Shown here: piece after piece, positions 1 to 7,930 of the stretch
Numbering within the stretch: the first letter of the stretch is position 1
How the letters are laid out: every line of letters starts with the position of its first letter
From: Faecalibacterium prausnitzii
GTDB lineage: Bacteria; Bacillota; Clostridia; Oscillospirales; Ruminococcaceae
Assembly (NCBI RefSeq): GCF_003287405.1
Contig: NZ_PRLD01000009.1
Span: 1 to 64,000, forward strand
Direction of reading: 5' to 3'
DNA length: 64,000 nt
Notes under the pieces: model-generated
What the model saw: the letters and a program-made list of their open reading frames with translations, nothing else
What the model was told of the DNA's origin: nothing
The model's database searches: none
Program-made: the position numbers and the translations under genes

Positions 1-165
1 AATGTCAGCGAAGCCGAATTTCACAATCTTCAGCAAATTGTCTTGTGCGAAAATCAGAAAGTTTCCATTGAGAAAAAACTTGCAAGTACGATACTACTGG
101 TTCTGATGATATGTGCAACTGCTGCATTTGTATGGCTCACTTTTTGGTATAAGGTTTTGTTATGA
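1..165 (+). CDS. C-terminal end of an unrecognised membrane protein (partial)
   Basis: An open frame enters from the left edge and ends at TGA, giving 54 residues. The last about 25 residues form one clear hydrophobic helix (STILLVLMICATAAFVWL) followed by a short tail, so this is the end of a protein anchored near its C-terminus. The stop overlaps the next gene's start as ATGA, implying co-transcription and coupled translation. The stretch is noticeably AT-richer than the rest of the window, suggesting transferred DNA. Too little is present to name a family. Confidence 0.6.
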   Translation, partial: NVSEAEFHNLQQIVLCENQKVSIEKKLASTILLVLMICATAAFVWLTFWYKVLL

Positions 166-701
166 AAGAGATAATTATTGAACCACATATTGGAATTGGA
201 CAATTAAAATTAGGCATGACATCAGATGAATTAGAAAATGCTCTTCTACAAATGAAGAAACAGTGGTCGAATTCTTCTGATGAAGCAATGCAAATGGAAT
301 GTTGTGCGGAAACCGATGACCCTAATTTGATAACCGGACGATATATGGATAATGATTCGTTCTTTCTTGTGCAGTATCGGAACGGAAAAGCTGCTGAAAT
401 CGGCATCCAGCGTGATTTGTCTAAAGTGGCATCAATAAAATTGTTCGGGATGGATATGTTTAATACAGCCGCCGAGTGTATTATTGATAGCTTAATGAAA
501 AAGGACAACGTTATTTGCAACGAAAAGGACTTGCAACTGGGAACGGAATATTTTTTTCCCGAAATTGGAGTCCGACTCTGGAGAGAGCGAGCATTTCATC
601 CCAAACTGTTGAAAGACCCGCTATACATGGAAGAAATGCAGGCGGTATTAGAAGATGAATACCAGTATCAGTATTTTCAGATGGTTACCATAATAGGTTG
701 A
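162..701 (+). CDS. Hypothetical protein, 179 aa, cytosolic
   Basis: I do not recognise this protein. It is acidic, has no signal peptide or membrane helix, and begins with a GIGQLKLGMTSDEL segment of a type seen in many small stand-alone Firmicutes proteins, some of them immunity proteins of polymorphic toxins; that link is only inference here. It is translationally coupled (ATGA) to the upstream membrane protein, so the two probably work together. Codon use is AT-rich compared with the chromosome further right, consistent with an accessory island. A terminator follows 20 bases after the stop. Confidence 0.7.
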   Translation: MKEIIIEPHIGIGQLKLGMTSDELENALLQMKKQWSNSSDEAMQMECCAETDDPNLITGRYMDNDSFFLVQYRNGKAAEIGIQRDLSKVASIKLFGMDMFNTAAECIIDSLMKKDNVICNEKDLQLGTEYFFPEIGVRLWRERAFHPKLLKDPLYMEEMQAVLEDEYQYQYFQMVTIIG

Positions 702-719
702 ACTACTAACTAATCATGA

Positions 720-760
720 GCCCTCTATTTGCAACGACTGCAAGTAGAGGGCTGTTGTTT
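720..760 (+). terminator. Intrinsic terminator
   Basis: A 14-bp near-perfect stem (GCCCTCTA...TAGAGGGC, extended by TTGCA/TGCAA) with a short loop, followed by TGTTGTTTTG. It closes the two-gene unit to its left. Confidence 0.75.
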
Positions 761-784
761 TGCCTTGGATATTTTAATTAAAGG

Positions 785-1033
785 TCAATCTTCCAGTCTG
801 CCATGGTCGCAGCCAAGTGAAAGGTAGTGTTCAATCTCACCACTCAGCACAAGCTGGGCGTACTCCAATGGCTTATTGTAGAGCAGCCAATCCAGTTCTG
901 CCCGCTGTGCCGGGGTGTTGCCGTACTCGTCCTCAATGGCGATGCAGTCAAGGGAAAGGACAGTGCCATCCTCAAACCGGGCTTCCACCCGGTTGGTGTC
1001 CATATTGTAGCGGCAGGAAAGTAGTTTCATCAT
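785..1033 (-). CDS. Small DUF6061-type protein (divergent paralogue)
   Basis: An 82-residue protein of the type I know as DUF6061, a small cytosolic family of unknown function common in Faecalibacterium. It shares the layout CRYNMDTNRVE..FEDG..SLDC..E..AELDWLLYNKPLEYAQLVLSGE with two other copies in this window (starting at 8146 and 31269), but is much more diverged from them than they are from each other. ATG is preceded by AGGAGG eight bases upstream. Like the second copy, it sits right beside a tRNA-Lys fragment, so it may be cargo of the integrated elements. Function unknown; the family name is from memory. Confidence 0.7.
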   Translation of the reverse strand: MMKLLSCRYNMDTNRVEARFEDGTVLSLDCIAIEDEYGNTPAQRAELDWLLYNKPLEYAQLVLSGEIEHYLSLGCDHGRLED

Positions 1034-1128
1034 AGTAGTGTCCTCCTAGACTTGATTTTTGGTGTGCGGCCACTCAAACCAATGCCGTCAAGTCGATGGG
1101 GGATAGGTCGATTTTGTTTGTCAGAGAG

Positions 1129-1200
1129 TAAGTGCACGGTTTCTGCACGGATTTTGCACGGTTTCAAAACGTGCAGAAGGTGCTTTTCGCTGCAAAATTC
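1129..1200. repeat. Clustered TGCAC repeats left of att copy 1
   Basis: Direct repeats of the form TTTcTGCACGG/TTTTGCACGG occur three times in about 35 bases, followed by further TGCAG/TGCAC units. Similar TGCAC clusters lie inside the element at 1405-1440 and 7775-7800. Such repeats beside att cores are typical of integrase arm-type sites; the assignment is inference. Confidence 0.4.
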
Positions 1201-1300
1201 GACAAAGGGTGCAGAAATTACCGGGTGAAAAATCACGTTGCTTTGATTGAAAATAACGATGACTCGAAACTTCCATAAATTGAGACGAACCGGCGGCTTG

Positions 1301-1345
1301 CTCTCTTAATCAGTGGGCCCAGGGTTCGAGTCCCTGGAGGTGCAC
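1301..1345 (+). tRNA. 3' half of tRNA-Lys(CTT), probable att site (left copy)
   Basis: The segment starts at the anticodon loop (CTCTTAA, anticodon CTT) and runs through the T arm (AGGGTTCGAGTCCCT) to the acceptor end (AGGTGCAC). No 5' half with D arm precedes it, so it is a fragment and not a functional tRNA. An identical 45-bp copy lies at 7931-7975. Duplication of a tRNA 3' end on both sides of an integrase-bearing segment is the usual signature of attL/attR. Here the copy ends in TGCACTA, so even CCA is altered. Confidence 0.8.
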
Positions 1346-1353
1346 TAGATATT

Positions 1354-1390
1354 GAACGTCAAATCGTAAGATTTGACGTTCTTTCTTTAT
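1354..1390 (+). terminator. Terminator after tRNA-Lys fragment
   Basis: Perfect 12-bp stem (GAACGTCAAATC / GATTTGACGTTC) with GTAA tetraloop, followed by TTTCTTTATG. Its place just after the tRNA 3' end suggests it was the tRNA terminator or a copy of one. Confidence 0.7.
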
Positions 1391-1399
1391 GTAAGAAAG

Positions 1400-1441
1400 C
1401 GGCTGCACACTTTCTGCACACCGTTTGCACATTTGCCCAAA
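1400..1441. repeat. TGCACA repeats between att copy and integrase
   Basis: CTGCACACTTT, CTGCACACCG and TTTGCACATTT follow each other closely. They match the repeat style near 7775-7800 at the other end of the element and are candidates for recombinase arm binding. Confidence 0.4.
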
Positions 1442-1503
1442 TCAGGGGCTTTTCTGTGCATGGCTTGCACAGCCTGCTTTCCTTTGCATAAAAAGAAGAG
1501 AGG

Positions 1504-2487
1504 TTAAGCGAACAAGGCTCTCGTCAATTCTCTGCGTTCGTCTGCGTCCATCAGCCGGATGGCTTCAAGGATCTCCTTACCGGAGATTTTTGTTGCCGCC
1601 GGCTTTTCGTTTTGCCGGGGCTGGGATGCTGCCGGGGTCAGGTCTTGGGAGTAGAAGTTTGCTTCGATCTTCTCGGTCAGCTCCAACCGGGGCTTGTCCT
1701 GCGTGTGGGCGTAGGTGTCCATCAGGACAGATGCCGTTGCATGACCTGTGTTGCCCTGCACCGACTTGAAGTCACCGTCCGACTGCAAGAGCTGGTAGGT
1801 GGCACTGGAGTGCCGCAGGCCGTGGAACACGATCTGCTCAAACTCCGGGTGCTCGGCTCTCCACAGGCGGTACCACTTTGTCAGCAGCTCCGGCGCGATG
1901 GGCAGACCATCCGGGAGCCGGAACAGTTGCCCGCAATTGCTGTATTTCTCCGGGGCGTTCTGCTCGTCCTGCTTGAGCTTTTCAAGCCATGCCAGCAGTT
2001 CTTCCTTTAAGGGCTTTGTCATATACAGGACACGGTTGGATTTCTTGGTCTTGGGCTTTTTCAGGATAAGGGAGGACTTGCTGCCCTCACGCCTGTCCGG
2101 GAAGGTGTAGTAGACCTGTTTGGGGTCGAGCTTTTTCAGAGCGTCCTTGTTGGCTCTCTGCATGGTCTTGCTGACCGAGATGGTGCCACGCCCATCGGCG
2201 GCATCAAAGTCCAGATCACTCGGCTGTAAGCCGAGGATTTCGCCCTCACGGAGCGAAAGGATCATGCTCATGTGCACCGCCAGATGCAGGGCAGGATTCT
2301 CGATGGTCTGCAAGGCTGCCAGCATGGTTTTCTCGTCCCAGATGGTGCGCTCCTCGATATTGACCTTGGGGGCATCACGGGGCAGGGGAATCTTGTGGAT
2401 GAGGTCCCACTCCACAGCATAGGAAAATGCGGTCTTGAGCAGCGTGTAGACTTCGTGGATAAATGATTTTTCTAATCTCCGTTTCAA
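1504..2487 (-). CDS. Tyrosine recombinase (integrase), N-terminally truncated
   Basis: The C-terminal catalytic domain of a phage-type integrase that cuts and rejoins att sites. Visible catalytic residues are Arg in LREGEILGL, Lys in the KTKKSNRVLYM hairpin, the HGLRH box, GHA, and the Tyr nucleophile in MDTYAHT. At 327 residues from a TTG codon it lacks the N-terminal arm-binding domain and most of the core-binding domain; relatives are usually about 380-410 residues. The frame stays open about 25 codons upstream with non-homologous sequence, then meets a stop, so the 5' part appears deleted. It sits next to the left att copy, as expected for the element's own integrase, but is probably inactive or impaired. 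Confidence 0.75.
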   Translation of the reverse strand: MKRRLEKSFIHEVYTLLKTAFSYAVEWDLIHKIPLPRDAPKVNIEERTIWDEKTMLAALQTIENPALHLAVHMSMILSLREGEILGLQPSDLDFDAADGRGTISVSKTMQRANKDALKKLDPKQVYYTFPDRREGSKSSLILKKPKTKKSNRVLYMTKPLKEELLAWLEKLKQDEQNAPEKYSNCGQLFRLPDGLPIAPELLTKWYRLWRAEHPEFEQIVFHGLRHSSATYQLLQSDGDFKSVQGNTGHATASVLMDTYAHTQDKPRLELTEKIEANFYSQDLTPAASQPRQNEKPAATKISGKEILEAIRLMDADERRELTRALFA

Positions 2488-2875
2488 CAGCTTGCCGGGA
2501 GAGTGCGCAGCAGCGGAGCTGCTGGATCTGCCGCCATTTTGCGTCAGATAATACCCATCATATCACTGGGGCAAAGGGCTGCGCTCTCTGCACTCCTGCT
2601 CCGGGCAAACTGTCAACCTGACACTTTGCCAATACCCCCTATAAGGGAGAACTTGGGCGTTTCGCTGCGTATGTGCGTACGCAGCAGGTGGCTTTCTATG
2701 TACGCACATACGCAGCGAAAGACCGGAAACGCACCATACGTTTCGCGAACGCGAACTTTTGAGAACGCGTTGTTTTCGGCAGCTTGCAAGAAAAAGCGAT
2801 GGAAACTTTGGCAAAAAGAGAGAGGGCCGGACGGTGCCAGCCCTCTTGACAGGAGCAGATACGCAGATTTCTGCT
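2488..2875. other. Gene-free stretch with large inverted repeat and a copied segment
   Basis: No credible gene. It contains a 21-bp perfect inverted repeat (arms 2660-2680 and 2700-2720, TTTCGCTGCG... facing ...CGCAGCGAAA) with a 19-base loop. It also carries a 47-bp segment at 2778-2824 that recurs at 20376-20422 with about 85% identity by eye. Both copies lie just downstream of minus-strand genes. The truncated integrase start is at the left edge, so this may be the scar of a deletion. Confidence 0.6.
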
Positions 2876-3610
2876 TTATGCCCGCACATCCTTCCGGCGT
2901 AAAAGCAGCCATGCCAGAAGGAACATCGTCCCCAGCCAGAAGATGCAGCTGAAGGCAAACAGCCCGTAGCTGCCCGCCAGAGCATCCGCACTTCTGTTGG
3001 AGTTCATTCCGAGTTGCATCAGGGAATAGGGCCACAACAGCCCATGACCCTTGGAGCTGATAAAGATGCCGGTAATGCCGCCCAGCAGCCCCAGAAAAAT
3101 GGGCACGGCAAAGCTGCGGATGACCATGGCCAGCACCAGCTGTGCGGCAATGACAGCCAGCGCACCCAGCAGTCCCCGCAGTAAAAACAGCGGTAAGGTG
3201 ACCGGCGGCAGCCCGGGCAGATGGGCAAATACCTTGCCGCAGAACACGAACAGCGCAAATACAAAGCCGTGGGTCAGCAGCGCAAGCTTTGTCACCACCG
3301 CAAACTTTGCGGCAAACAGGTCCAGCGGCGGTACGGGGCTTGCCATGATCAGGTTCCAGTTGTGCCCCAGATGTTCCAGCCGCCACAAGTAGGCAGCATA
3401 GGTGGCTACCATGGCAGGGAAGAAGAGCATGGAATAAAACAGGGTGTGCTGGGTCCACAGGCTATACCAGCCGTCGGTGAGGATCTCAAGATTTTGCAGA
3501 TAATTGAAAGTACCGTAGGTGGCCGAAAGAATGGGCAGCACAAAGAACATTGCCCAGATGGGGGATGCGTGGAGTTTGCGGTTCTCCGCAAGAATACAGC
3601 GTTTCAGCAT
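2876..3610 (-). CDS. ABC-2 type permease, lantibiotic-immunity-like
   Basis: A 244-residue six-helix membrane protein starting MLKRCILAENRKL, with the WYSLWTQHTLFYSMLFFPAM and YAAYLWRLEH segments that I associate with the MutE/EpiE/MutG (ABC2_membrane_4) permeases of lantibiotic self-protection or bacitracin-type exporters. The start chosen has GAGGAGGT upstream inside the end of the preceding gene, leaving a 4-base gap; an upstream in-frame start lacks a ribosome site. Third gene of a minus-strand operon with the ATPase and a second permease. It probably helps expel a membrane-active peptide; the substrate is inference. Confidence 0.8.
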   Translation of the reverse strand: MLKRCILAENRKLHASPIWAMFFVLPILSATYGTFNYLQNLEILTDGWYSLWTQHTLFYSMLFFPAMVATYAAYLWRLEHLGHNWNLIMASPVPPLDLFAAKFAVVTKLALLTHGFVFALFVFCGKVFAHLPGLPPVTLPLFLLRGLLGALAVIAAQLVLAMVIRSFAVPIFLGLLGGITGIFISSKGHGLLWPYSLMQLGMNSNRSADALAGSYGLFAFSCIFWLGTMFLLAWLLLRRKDVRA

Positions 3611-3614
3611 GGTT

Positions 3615-4364
3615 TTATACCTCCTCGTCCTGTACCTTGCGCCACGCAAGGGCAAACAGCACAGCGCCCAGCGCAAGGGTGAAGGCCAGCAGCACCCAGT
3701 TAAAGGGGCGGGTGCCGTAGGTGACGGTGTGGGTGGCCTTGTCCCAGTTCGCCACTTCGTAGGCGCTCAGAGGGATGTAGTACCCAAAAGGCACAAAGTA
3801 ACTGGCAAGCGGTGGCATAAAAGCCGAAAACAGCCCCACCAGCGCCCCTACGATGCCCACGCAGAGCGCCGGCAGGGGATTGCCCACCCACAGCATCAGC
3901 AGAAATTCTCCAAAGAAGAGCATTGTGTCCACCGCCAGCGTGCAGATGAATAGGTAGACCAGCTGCCCAGTGGGAAAGGCTTCGGTATAACCATGGACAC
4001 GCCCCAGCACCGGAACGCAGGCCAGCTCCAGCACCGTGACCAACAGCACCTCCAGCACCCCAAAGACAGCTTTGCCTGCAAACAGGCTGCGGCGGCTCTG
4101 CAGGGTGTAGAGCAGCTTTGCGGTGTTGCCTTTGATCTCCATATCCCACAGCCGGGAGGCCAGCACTGCCATCATCACTGGCATCAGAATAGCTTCAATG
4201 ACGGGCAGGCTGTAAAGCAGGGCGCTGTAACCGTTGGCAAGCTCCTCCGGGTCTGCCGGAGCAAGGCCGCCCACCCACAGCACGACAATGCCGGGGATGA
4301 GCAGGCAGAGAGCAAGGTCATGCCTACGGTGGGCTTTTTGCAGTTCTGCACGGAAAGCTGCCAT
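3615..4364 (-). CDS. ABC-2 type permease, lantibiotic-immunity-like
   Basis: A 249-residue polytopic protein with about six hydrophobic helices and the SRLWDMEIKGNTAKLLYTLQ segment characteristic of this exporter family. It begins one base after the ATPase stop and ends four bases before the other permease, so the three genes form a tight operon. The two permeases are distinct in sequence, as in NisEG/MutEG heterodimers. Role: membrane channel for export of an antimicrobial peptide or for immunity to it (inference from family and neighbours). Confidence 0.8.
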   Translation of the reverse strand: MAAFRAELQKAHRRHDLALCLLIPGIVVLWVGGLAPADPEELANGYSALLYSLPVIEAILMPVMMAVLASRLWDMEIKGNTAKLLYTLQSRRSLFAGKAVFGVLEVLLVTVLELACVPVLGRVHGYTEAFPTGQLVYLFICTLAVDTMLFFGEFLLMLWVGNPLPALCVGIVGALVGLFSAFMPPLASYFVPFGYYIPLSAYEVANWDKATHTVTYGTRPFNWVLLAFTLALGAVLFALAWRKVQDEEV

Positions 4365-4365
4365 C

Positions 4366-5292
4366 TTACGCCACCTCCCCGCTGGTCTGGGTCAGGCTGA
4401 GGAAGATGTCCTCAAGGCTCTTTGTCTGCGCAGTCAGTCCAACTACGCCCACGCCGCTTTCGGCAAGAGTACAGACCAGCGCCGCCAACGCTTCGTCCGG
4501 CAGCGGGGGCAGCTGCAGGGTGTCCGGCTGGTCTGCCGGTGCAGCGGCTTTTACTCCCTGCTGCTGCAGGACGGCTGCGGCTTTGGGGGCGTCCAGCACC
4601 CGCAGCAGAATGCCGCCCCGGCTGTGCTTTTGCAGCTGCTGCAAGGAGCCCTCGAACAGCAGTTTGCCGTGGTTCAGGATGCCCACCTGATCCACCATCT
4701 GCTCGATCTCTCCCAGCAGGTGGCTGGAAATCAGCACGGTGGCTCCGGTGGTCTGCGGCATGGAAGCAATCAGACTGCGCATCTCCTGAATACCTGCCGG
4801 GTCCAGACCGTTGGTGGGTTCATCTAAAATCAGCAGTTTGGGGCTGCCCAGCAGCGCCATGGCAATGCCCAGCCGCTGCTTCATGCCAAGGGAATACTGC
4901 CCCACCTTCCGGTCAGCGTCTTTGGTCAGGTGCACGATCTCCAGCACCCGGCTGATGTCCTTCCGATCCACGTCTTTCAAGTCAGCCACGATGGAAAGGT
5001 TTTCTCGGGCGGTCAGGTGCAGATAACCGGAGGGGGATTCGATCAGGCTGCCGGTCTGCCGCAGCAGGGCAATGCGGTTTGCTTCGTTCAGGGTGTGCCC
5101 CAGCAGTTCCACACTGCCACCGGTGGGGTGTACAAGCCCCAGCAGCATCTTCATGGTGGTGGATTTGCCCGCACCGTTGGGGCCTAAAAAGCCGTAAACA
5201 CAGCCTTCCGGGACAGTCAGGTTCAAATGATCCACCACCGGACGGCCATGGTAGCTTTTGCAAAGGGCATGGGTCTCGATCACAGGTTTCAT
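4366..5292 (-). CDS. ABC transporter ATPase, BcrA/MutF-like
   Basis: A 308-residue ATPase energising the two permeases that follow. Walker A GPNGAGKST is at residues 37-45, the signature YSLGMKQR near 130, Walker B LLILDEPTNGLDP near 155, and the H-loop SSHLL after it. The C-terminal 80 residues form the accessory domain usual for BcrA/NisF-type drug and lantibiotic exporters. The start ATG has AAGGAGA upstream; a longer frame of 59 extra codons reaches back into the divergent promoter region and is unlikely. Divergently arranged with the response regulator gene, the standard layout of peptide-sensing detoxification modules. Confidence 0.9.
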   Translation of the reverse strand: MKPVIETHALCKSYHGRPVVDHLNLTVPEGCVYGFLGPNGAGKSTTMKMLLGLVHPTGGSVELLGHTLNEANRIALLRQTGSLIESPSGYLHLTARENLSIVADLKDVDRKDISRVLEIVHLTKDADRKVGQYSLGMKQRLGIAMALLGSPKLLILDEPTNGLDPAGIQEMRSLIASMPQTTGATVLISSHLLGEIEQMVDQVGILNHGKLLFEGSLQQLQKHSRGGILLRVLDAPKAAAVLQQQGVKAAAPADQPDTLQLPPLPDEALAALVCTLAESGVGVVGLTAQTKSLEDIFLSLTQTSGEVA

Positions 5293-5371
5293 AAAGGGTC
5301 TCCTTTCGCATTCATGGATTTCGGAACGATGCCAGAATACACCCGCTGCCTTAAACTGACCGGAAGCGCAG

Positions 5372-5394
5372 CTTAATTTACCCTTAAATTTGCA
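5372..5394 (-). promoter_or_regulatory. Possible response-regulator direct repeat before the ABC operon
   Basis: Read on the minus strand the segment contains AATTTAAG and AAATTAAG spaced one helical turn apart (11 bp). Tandem half-sites about 11 bp apart are typical OmpR-family binding sites. It lies between the divergent ABC operon and its regulator gene. Confidence 0.35.
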
Positions 5395-5423
5395 GGCGTT
5401 TTCCGCTGCGGCGCAAAAAAGTG

Positions 5424-5432
5424 TGGTATAGT
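5424..5432 (+). promoter_or_regulatory. Extended -10 promoter of the two-component operon
   Basis: TGGTATAGT fits the TGn-TATAAT extended -10 element; no good -35 is seen at the right distance. GAAAGGAGAA precedes the regulator ATG about 27 bases on. Confidence 0.5.
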
Positions 5433-5458
5433 AAAGGCAGGAAAGGAGAACTGCCCTT

Positions 5459-6178
5459 ATGGATACCATTTATGATGCAAAGCTCCTGCTTGTGGACGAC
5501 AACGCCGAGCTGCTGGCACTGCTATGTGAGCAGCTGCGGGGCGCAGGATATGGCCATATCAGAACTGCCCAAAGCTGCGCCGCTGCCCGCGCCTGCTTTG
5601 CGGCAGAACAGCCGGAGTTGATGATCCTGGATATCAACCTGCCGGATGGGGATGGATTTTCGCTGTTCCGGGCGCTGCGGGCAAAAGCGGATGTCCCGGC
5701 ATTGTTCCTCTCTGCACGGGACGCGGATGCCGACCGTCTGTTTGGGCTGGGTCTTGGCGCAGATGACTACCTGACCAAGCCCTTTCTGATGCAGGAGCTG
5801 CTGCTGCGGGTGCAGCATATTTTGCAGCGGGCGTACCGGGCAGAGCTGTCCCGTACAAAACCGGCACCTTTGCAGCTGGGGGAGCGGTGCGTAGACCTGA
5901 ATGATGCCATTGTTACCCTGCCAGAGGGCAAAACGCTGGCACTGACCGCCACCGAACTGGCGCTGCTGCGGAAATTGGCAGAGAACCGGGGACACATCGT
6001 TACCTACGATGCCCTTTGTGCGGCGGTCTGGGGCGCAGATTACTATGGCTACGAGAACAGTCTGGGTGTACATATCCGGCATCTGCGGGAGAAGCTGGAA
6101 GCCGAACCCGGTGCGCCGCAGTTTCTGCGGACGGTGCGGGGCATTGGCTATAAGCTGACAAAGGGGGAAGAAGCATGA
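5459..6178 (+). CDS. OmpR-family response regulator
   Basis: A 239-residue transcription regulator. The receiver domain (about 8-120) has the acidic pair Asp13/14, phosphoacceptor Asp58 (LMILDINLP) and Lys107 (YLTKPF). A winged-helix DNA-binding domain follows (about 140-235, ending TVRGIGYKLT). Its stop overlaps the sensor kinase start as ATGA. Divergent to the lantibiotic-immunity-like ABC operon, which it most likely activates when the kinase senses a cell-envelope peptide; this is inferred from layout. Confidence 0.9.
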   Translation: MDTIYDAKLLLVDDNAELLALLCEQLRGAGYGHIRTAQSCAAARACFAAEQPELMILDINLPDGDGFSLFRALRAKADVPALFLSARDADADRLFGLGLGADDYLTKPFLMQELLLRVQHILQRAYRAELSRTKPAPLQLGERCVDLNDAIVTLPEGKTLALTATELALLRKLAENRGHIVTYDALCAAVWGADYYGYENSLGVHIRHLREKLEAEPGAPQFLRTVRGIGYKLTKGEEA

Positions 6179-7539
6179 AAACCTTTGTGCGCCTGATCCG
6201 GCGGTATGTGCTGGCGGCGGTGGGCATTGTTTTGCTGCTGTTGTTTTCCGGTGTTGCGGTGCTGGGCTGGCTGGGTTGGCAGGAGGGCTGCCGCCTGCCG
6301 CAGCGGGAATACTCCTCCAGCGAGATCGCGGATTCCATGGTGGAGACCGCCGAAGGGCTTGCCTTTGGGGCAGAACGCACCCCGCAGGAATGGATGAACG
6401 GCTACGAGTGGGCGATGGTGCTGGACGATGTGGGAAACATCCGCTGGAGCTACGGCCTGCCGCAGGAACTGAACCATGCCTACACTCCCGGCGATATCGC
6501 CAAATTTGCCCGCTGGTATCTGGCGGATTACCCGGTGTTCTGTTGGACAGAACCTTACGGACTGTTCGTCATCGGGTTGCCAAAGGGGAGCCTGTGGAAG
6601 TACAGCATTTACAGCTCACCGGACTTTGCCCTGAGCATGGTGCGGGTGCTCCCGGCAGCAGCGTTGGGAATGCTGCTGCTGGGTCTGGTTCTCTGCTTCT
6701 GGCTGAGCTGGCGGGGGGCAAAGCGGCTGGAGACCGTGGCAAACGGTCTGGAAGCACTGGCGCAGGGGCAGACCGTCCGGCTGCCTACCGACGGTTTTGC
6801 CGGGGAACTGGCAGAAAAGCTGAACCAGACCGGGGCGCAGCTGCAAGCCAAAAATGAGATGCTTTCCCGGCGGGACAACGCCCGCACCCAGTGGATCGCA
6901 GGAGTCAGCCATGACGTGCGCACCCCGCTGGCGCTGATCTTAGGCTGGGCAGAGCAGTTGGAACAGGATGCACTTTTGCCGGACAGCTCCCGGCAGAAAG
7001 CGACCGGCATCCGTACCCAGTGCGAAAAGCTGCGCACCCTCATTGATGACCTGAACCTGACCAGTAAGCTGGAATACGGTGCCCAACCCCTGCGCCGGAA
7101 AGACCTCCGGGCAGGGCCGCTGTTCCGGCAGCTGGTGGCGCAGTTTTGCGAAAGCCCGCTGGCAGAGCGCTGCGAGATCACACTGGAACAGGAAGAGCCA
7201 GCAGAGCAGACAGTGCTTTCGGTGGATGAGGCGCTGCTGGCACGGCTGCTGGAAAATCTGCTGAACAACAGCGTCCGGCATAACCCAAAGCCGGTGAACA
7301 TTACCGTGCACACCCGGCAGGTAGGGGAGCGCTTCTGCCTGACCGTGGCAGATGACGGTATCGGCTATCCAGCTGCCGTTCTGGTGGCACTGAACGCTGC
7401 GGAGCCTGCCGAAAATGCGCCCCATATCCTTGGCCTGTATGTAGTGCAGCAGATCGCCGCCGCCCATGGCGGCACGGCAGTGTTTGGGCAGAATACCCCC
7501 CGCGGAGCAAAAGCAACGGTCTGGCTGCCGGTAAAATAA
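6175..7539 (+). CDS. Sensor histidine kinase of the ABC-linked two-component system
   Basis: A 454-residue membrane kinase: helix 1 at about 11-33, an extracytoplasmic loop of about 120 residues, helix 2 at about 157-177, then a HAMP-like linker, a dimerisation/phosphoacceptor helix with His246 (GVSHDVRTPL) and a C-terminal ATPase domain (LLENLLNNSVRHN, VADDGIGYP, GLYVV). The sizeable loop separates it from the loopless BceS type and makes direct ligand sensing plausible. Partner is the response regulator immediately upstream. No terminator directly follows. Confidence 0.88.
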   Translation: MKTFVRLIRRYVLAAVGIVLLLLFSGVAVLGWLGWQEGCRLPQREYSSSEIADSMVETAEGLAFGAERTPQEWMNGYEWAMVLDDVGNIRWSYGLPQELNHAYTPGDIAKFARWYLADYPVFCWTEPYGLFVIGLPKGSLWKYSIYSSPDFALSMVRVLPAAALGMLLLGLVLCFWLSWRGAKRLETVANGLEALAQGQTVRLPTDGFAGELAEKLNQTGAQLQAKNEMLSRRDNARTQWIAGVSHDVRTPLALILGWAEQLEQDALLPDSSRQKATGIRTQCEKLRTLIDDLNLTSKLEYGAQPLRRKDLRAGPLFRQLVAQFCESPLAERCEITLEQEEPAEQTVLSVDEALLARLLENLLNNSVRHNPKPVNITVHTRQVGERFCLTVADDGIGYPAAVLVALNAAEPAENAPHILGLYVVQQIAAAHGGTAVFGQNTPRGAKATVWLPVK

Positions 7540-7774
7540 AAAATGTGAACCTTTTAGGTGTTTCCACCCAGAAAAGTCCACATAGAAAGAGCTGCTTCGG
7601 ATTTATAAGAGATCGCAGTTGTCCAAATCCCTGCCATGAATCGTAGTTGTTGATGTACATTTGATGCTTGGCCTAAACAGATAATATCGTAGCTGCCGTA
7701 TCGGGTTCGAACCCGGCCATTTTCCCGGCTTTGCATAAAAATCCGATGCCTGCTTTAAGGGGCTGATTTTGGCT

Positions 7775-7860
7775 CTGCACATTTTTGCACACCGGAACGG
7801 CTGGATAACGGATGCAAGAGGGGATGGCGGATGCAAAGAATGCAGCGGATGCAAAACACA
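7775..7860. repeat. Repeat cluster just inside the right att copy
   Basis: CTGCACATTTTTGCACACCGG is followed by four GCGGATGCAA/ACGGATGCAA-like units within 55 bases. Position and TGCAC content mirror the cluster at 1400-1441. Candidate integrase arm or accessory-protein sites. Confidence 0.4.
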
Positions 7861-7930
7861 AATTTACGGTGAAACGATAAAAGTAACGAATCTGCGTAAT
7901 TCTGGAAATTGACGATTGTTGCACGTTGGT

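Noticed and set aside
1301-1345. Functional tRNA-Lys gene
   Set aside because: Only the 3' half is present here and at 7931; the D arm and 5' acceptor strand are missing at both places.
7690-7725. GGGTTCGAACCC, looks like a tRNA T arm
   Set aside because: No acceptor stem, anticodon arm or CCA can be built around it.
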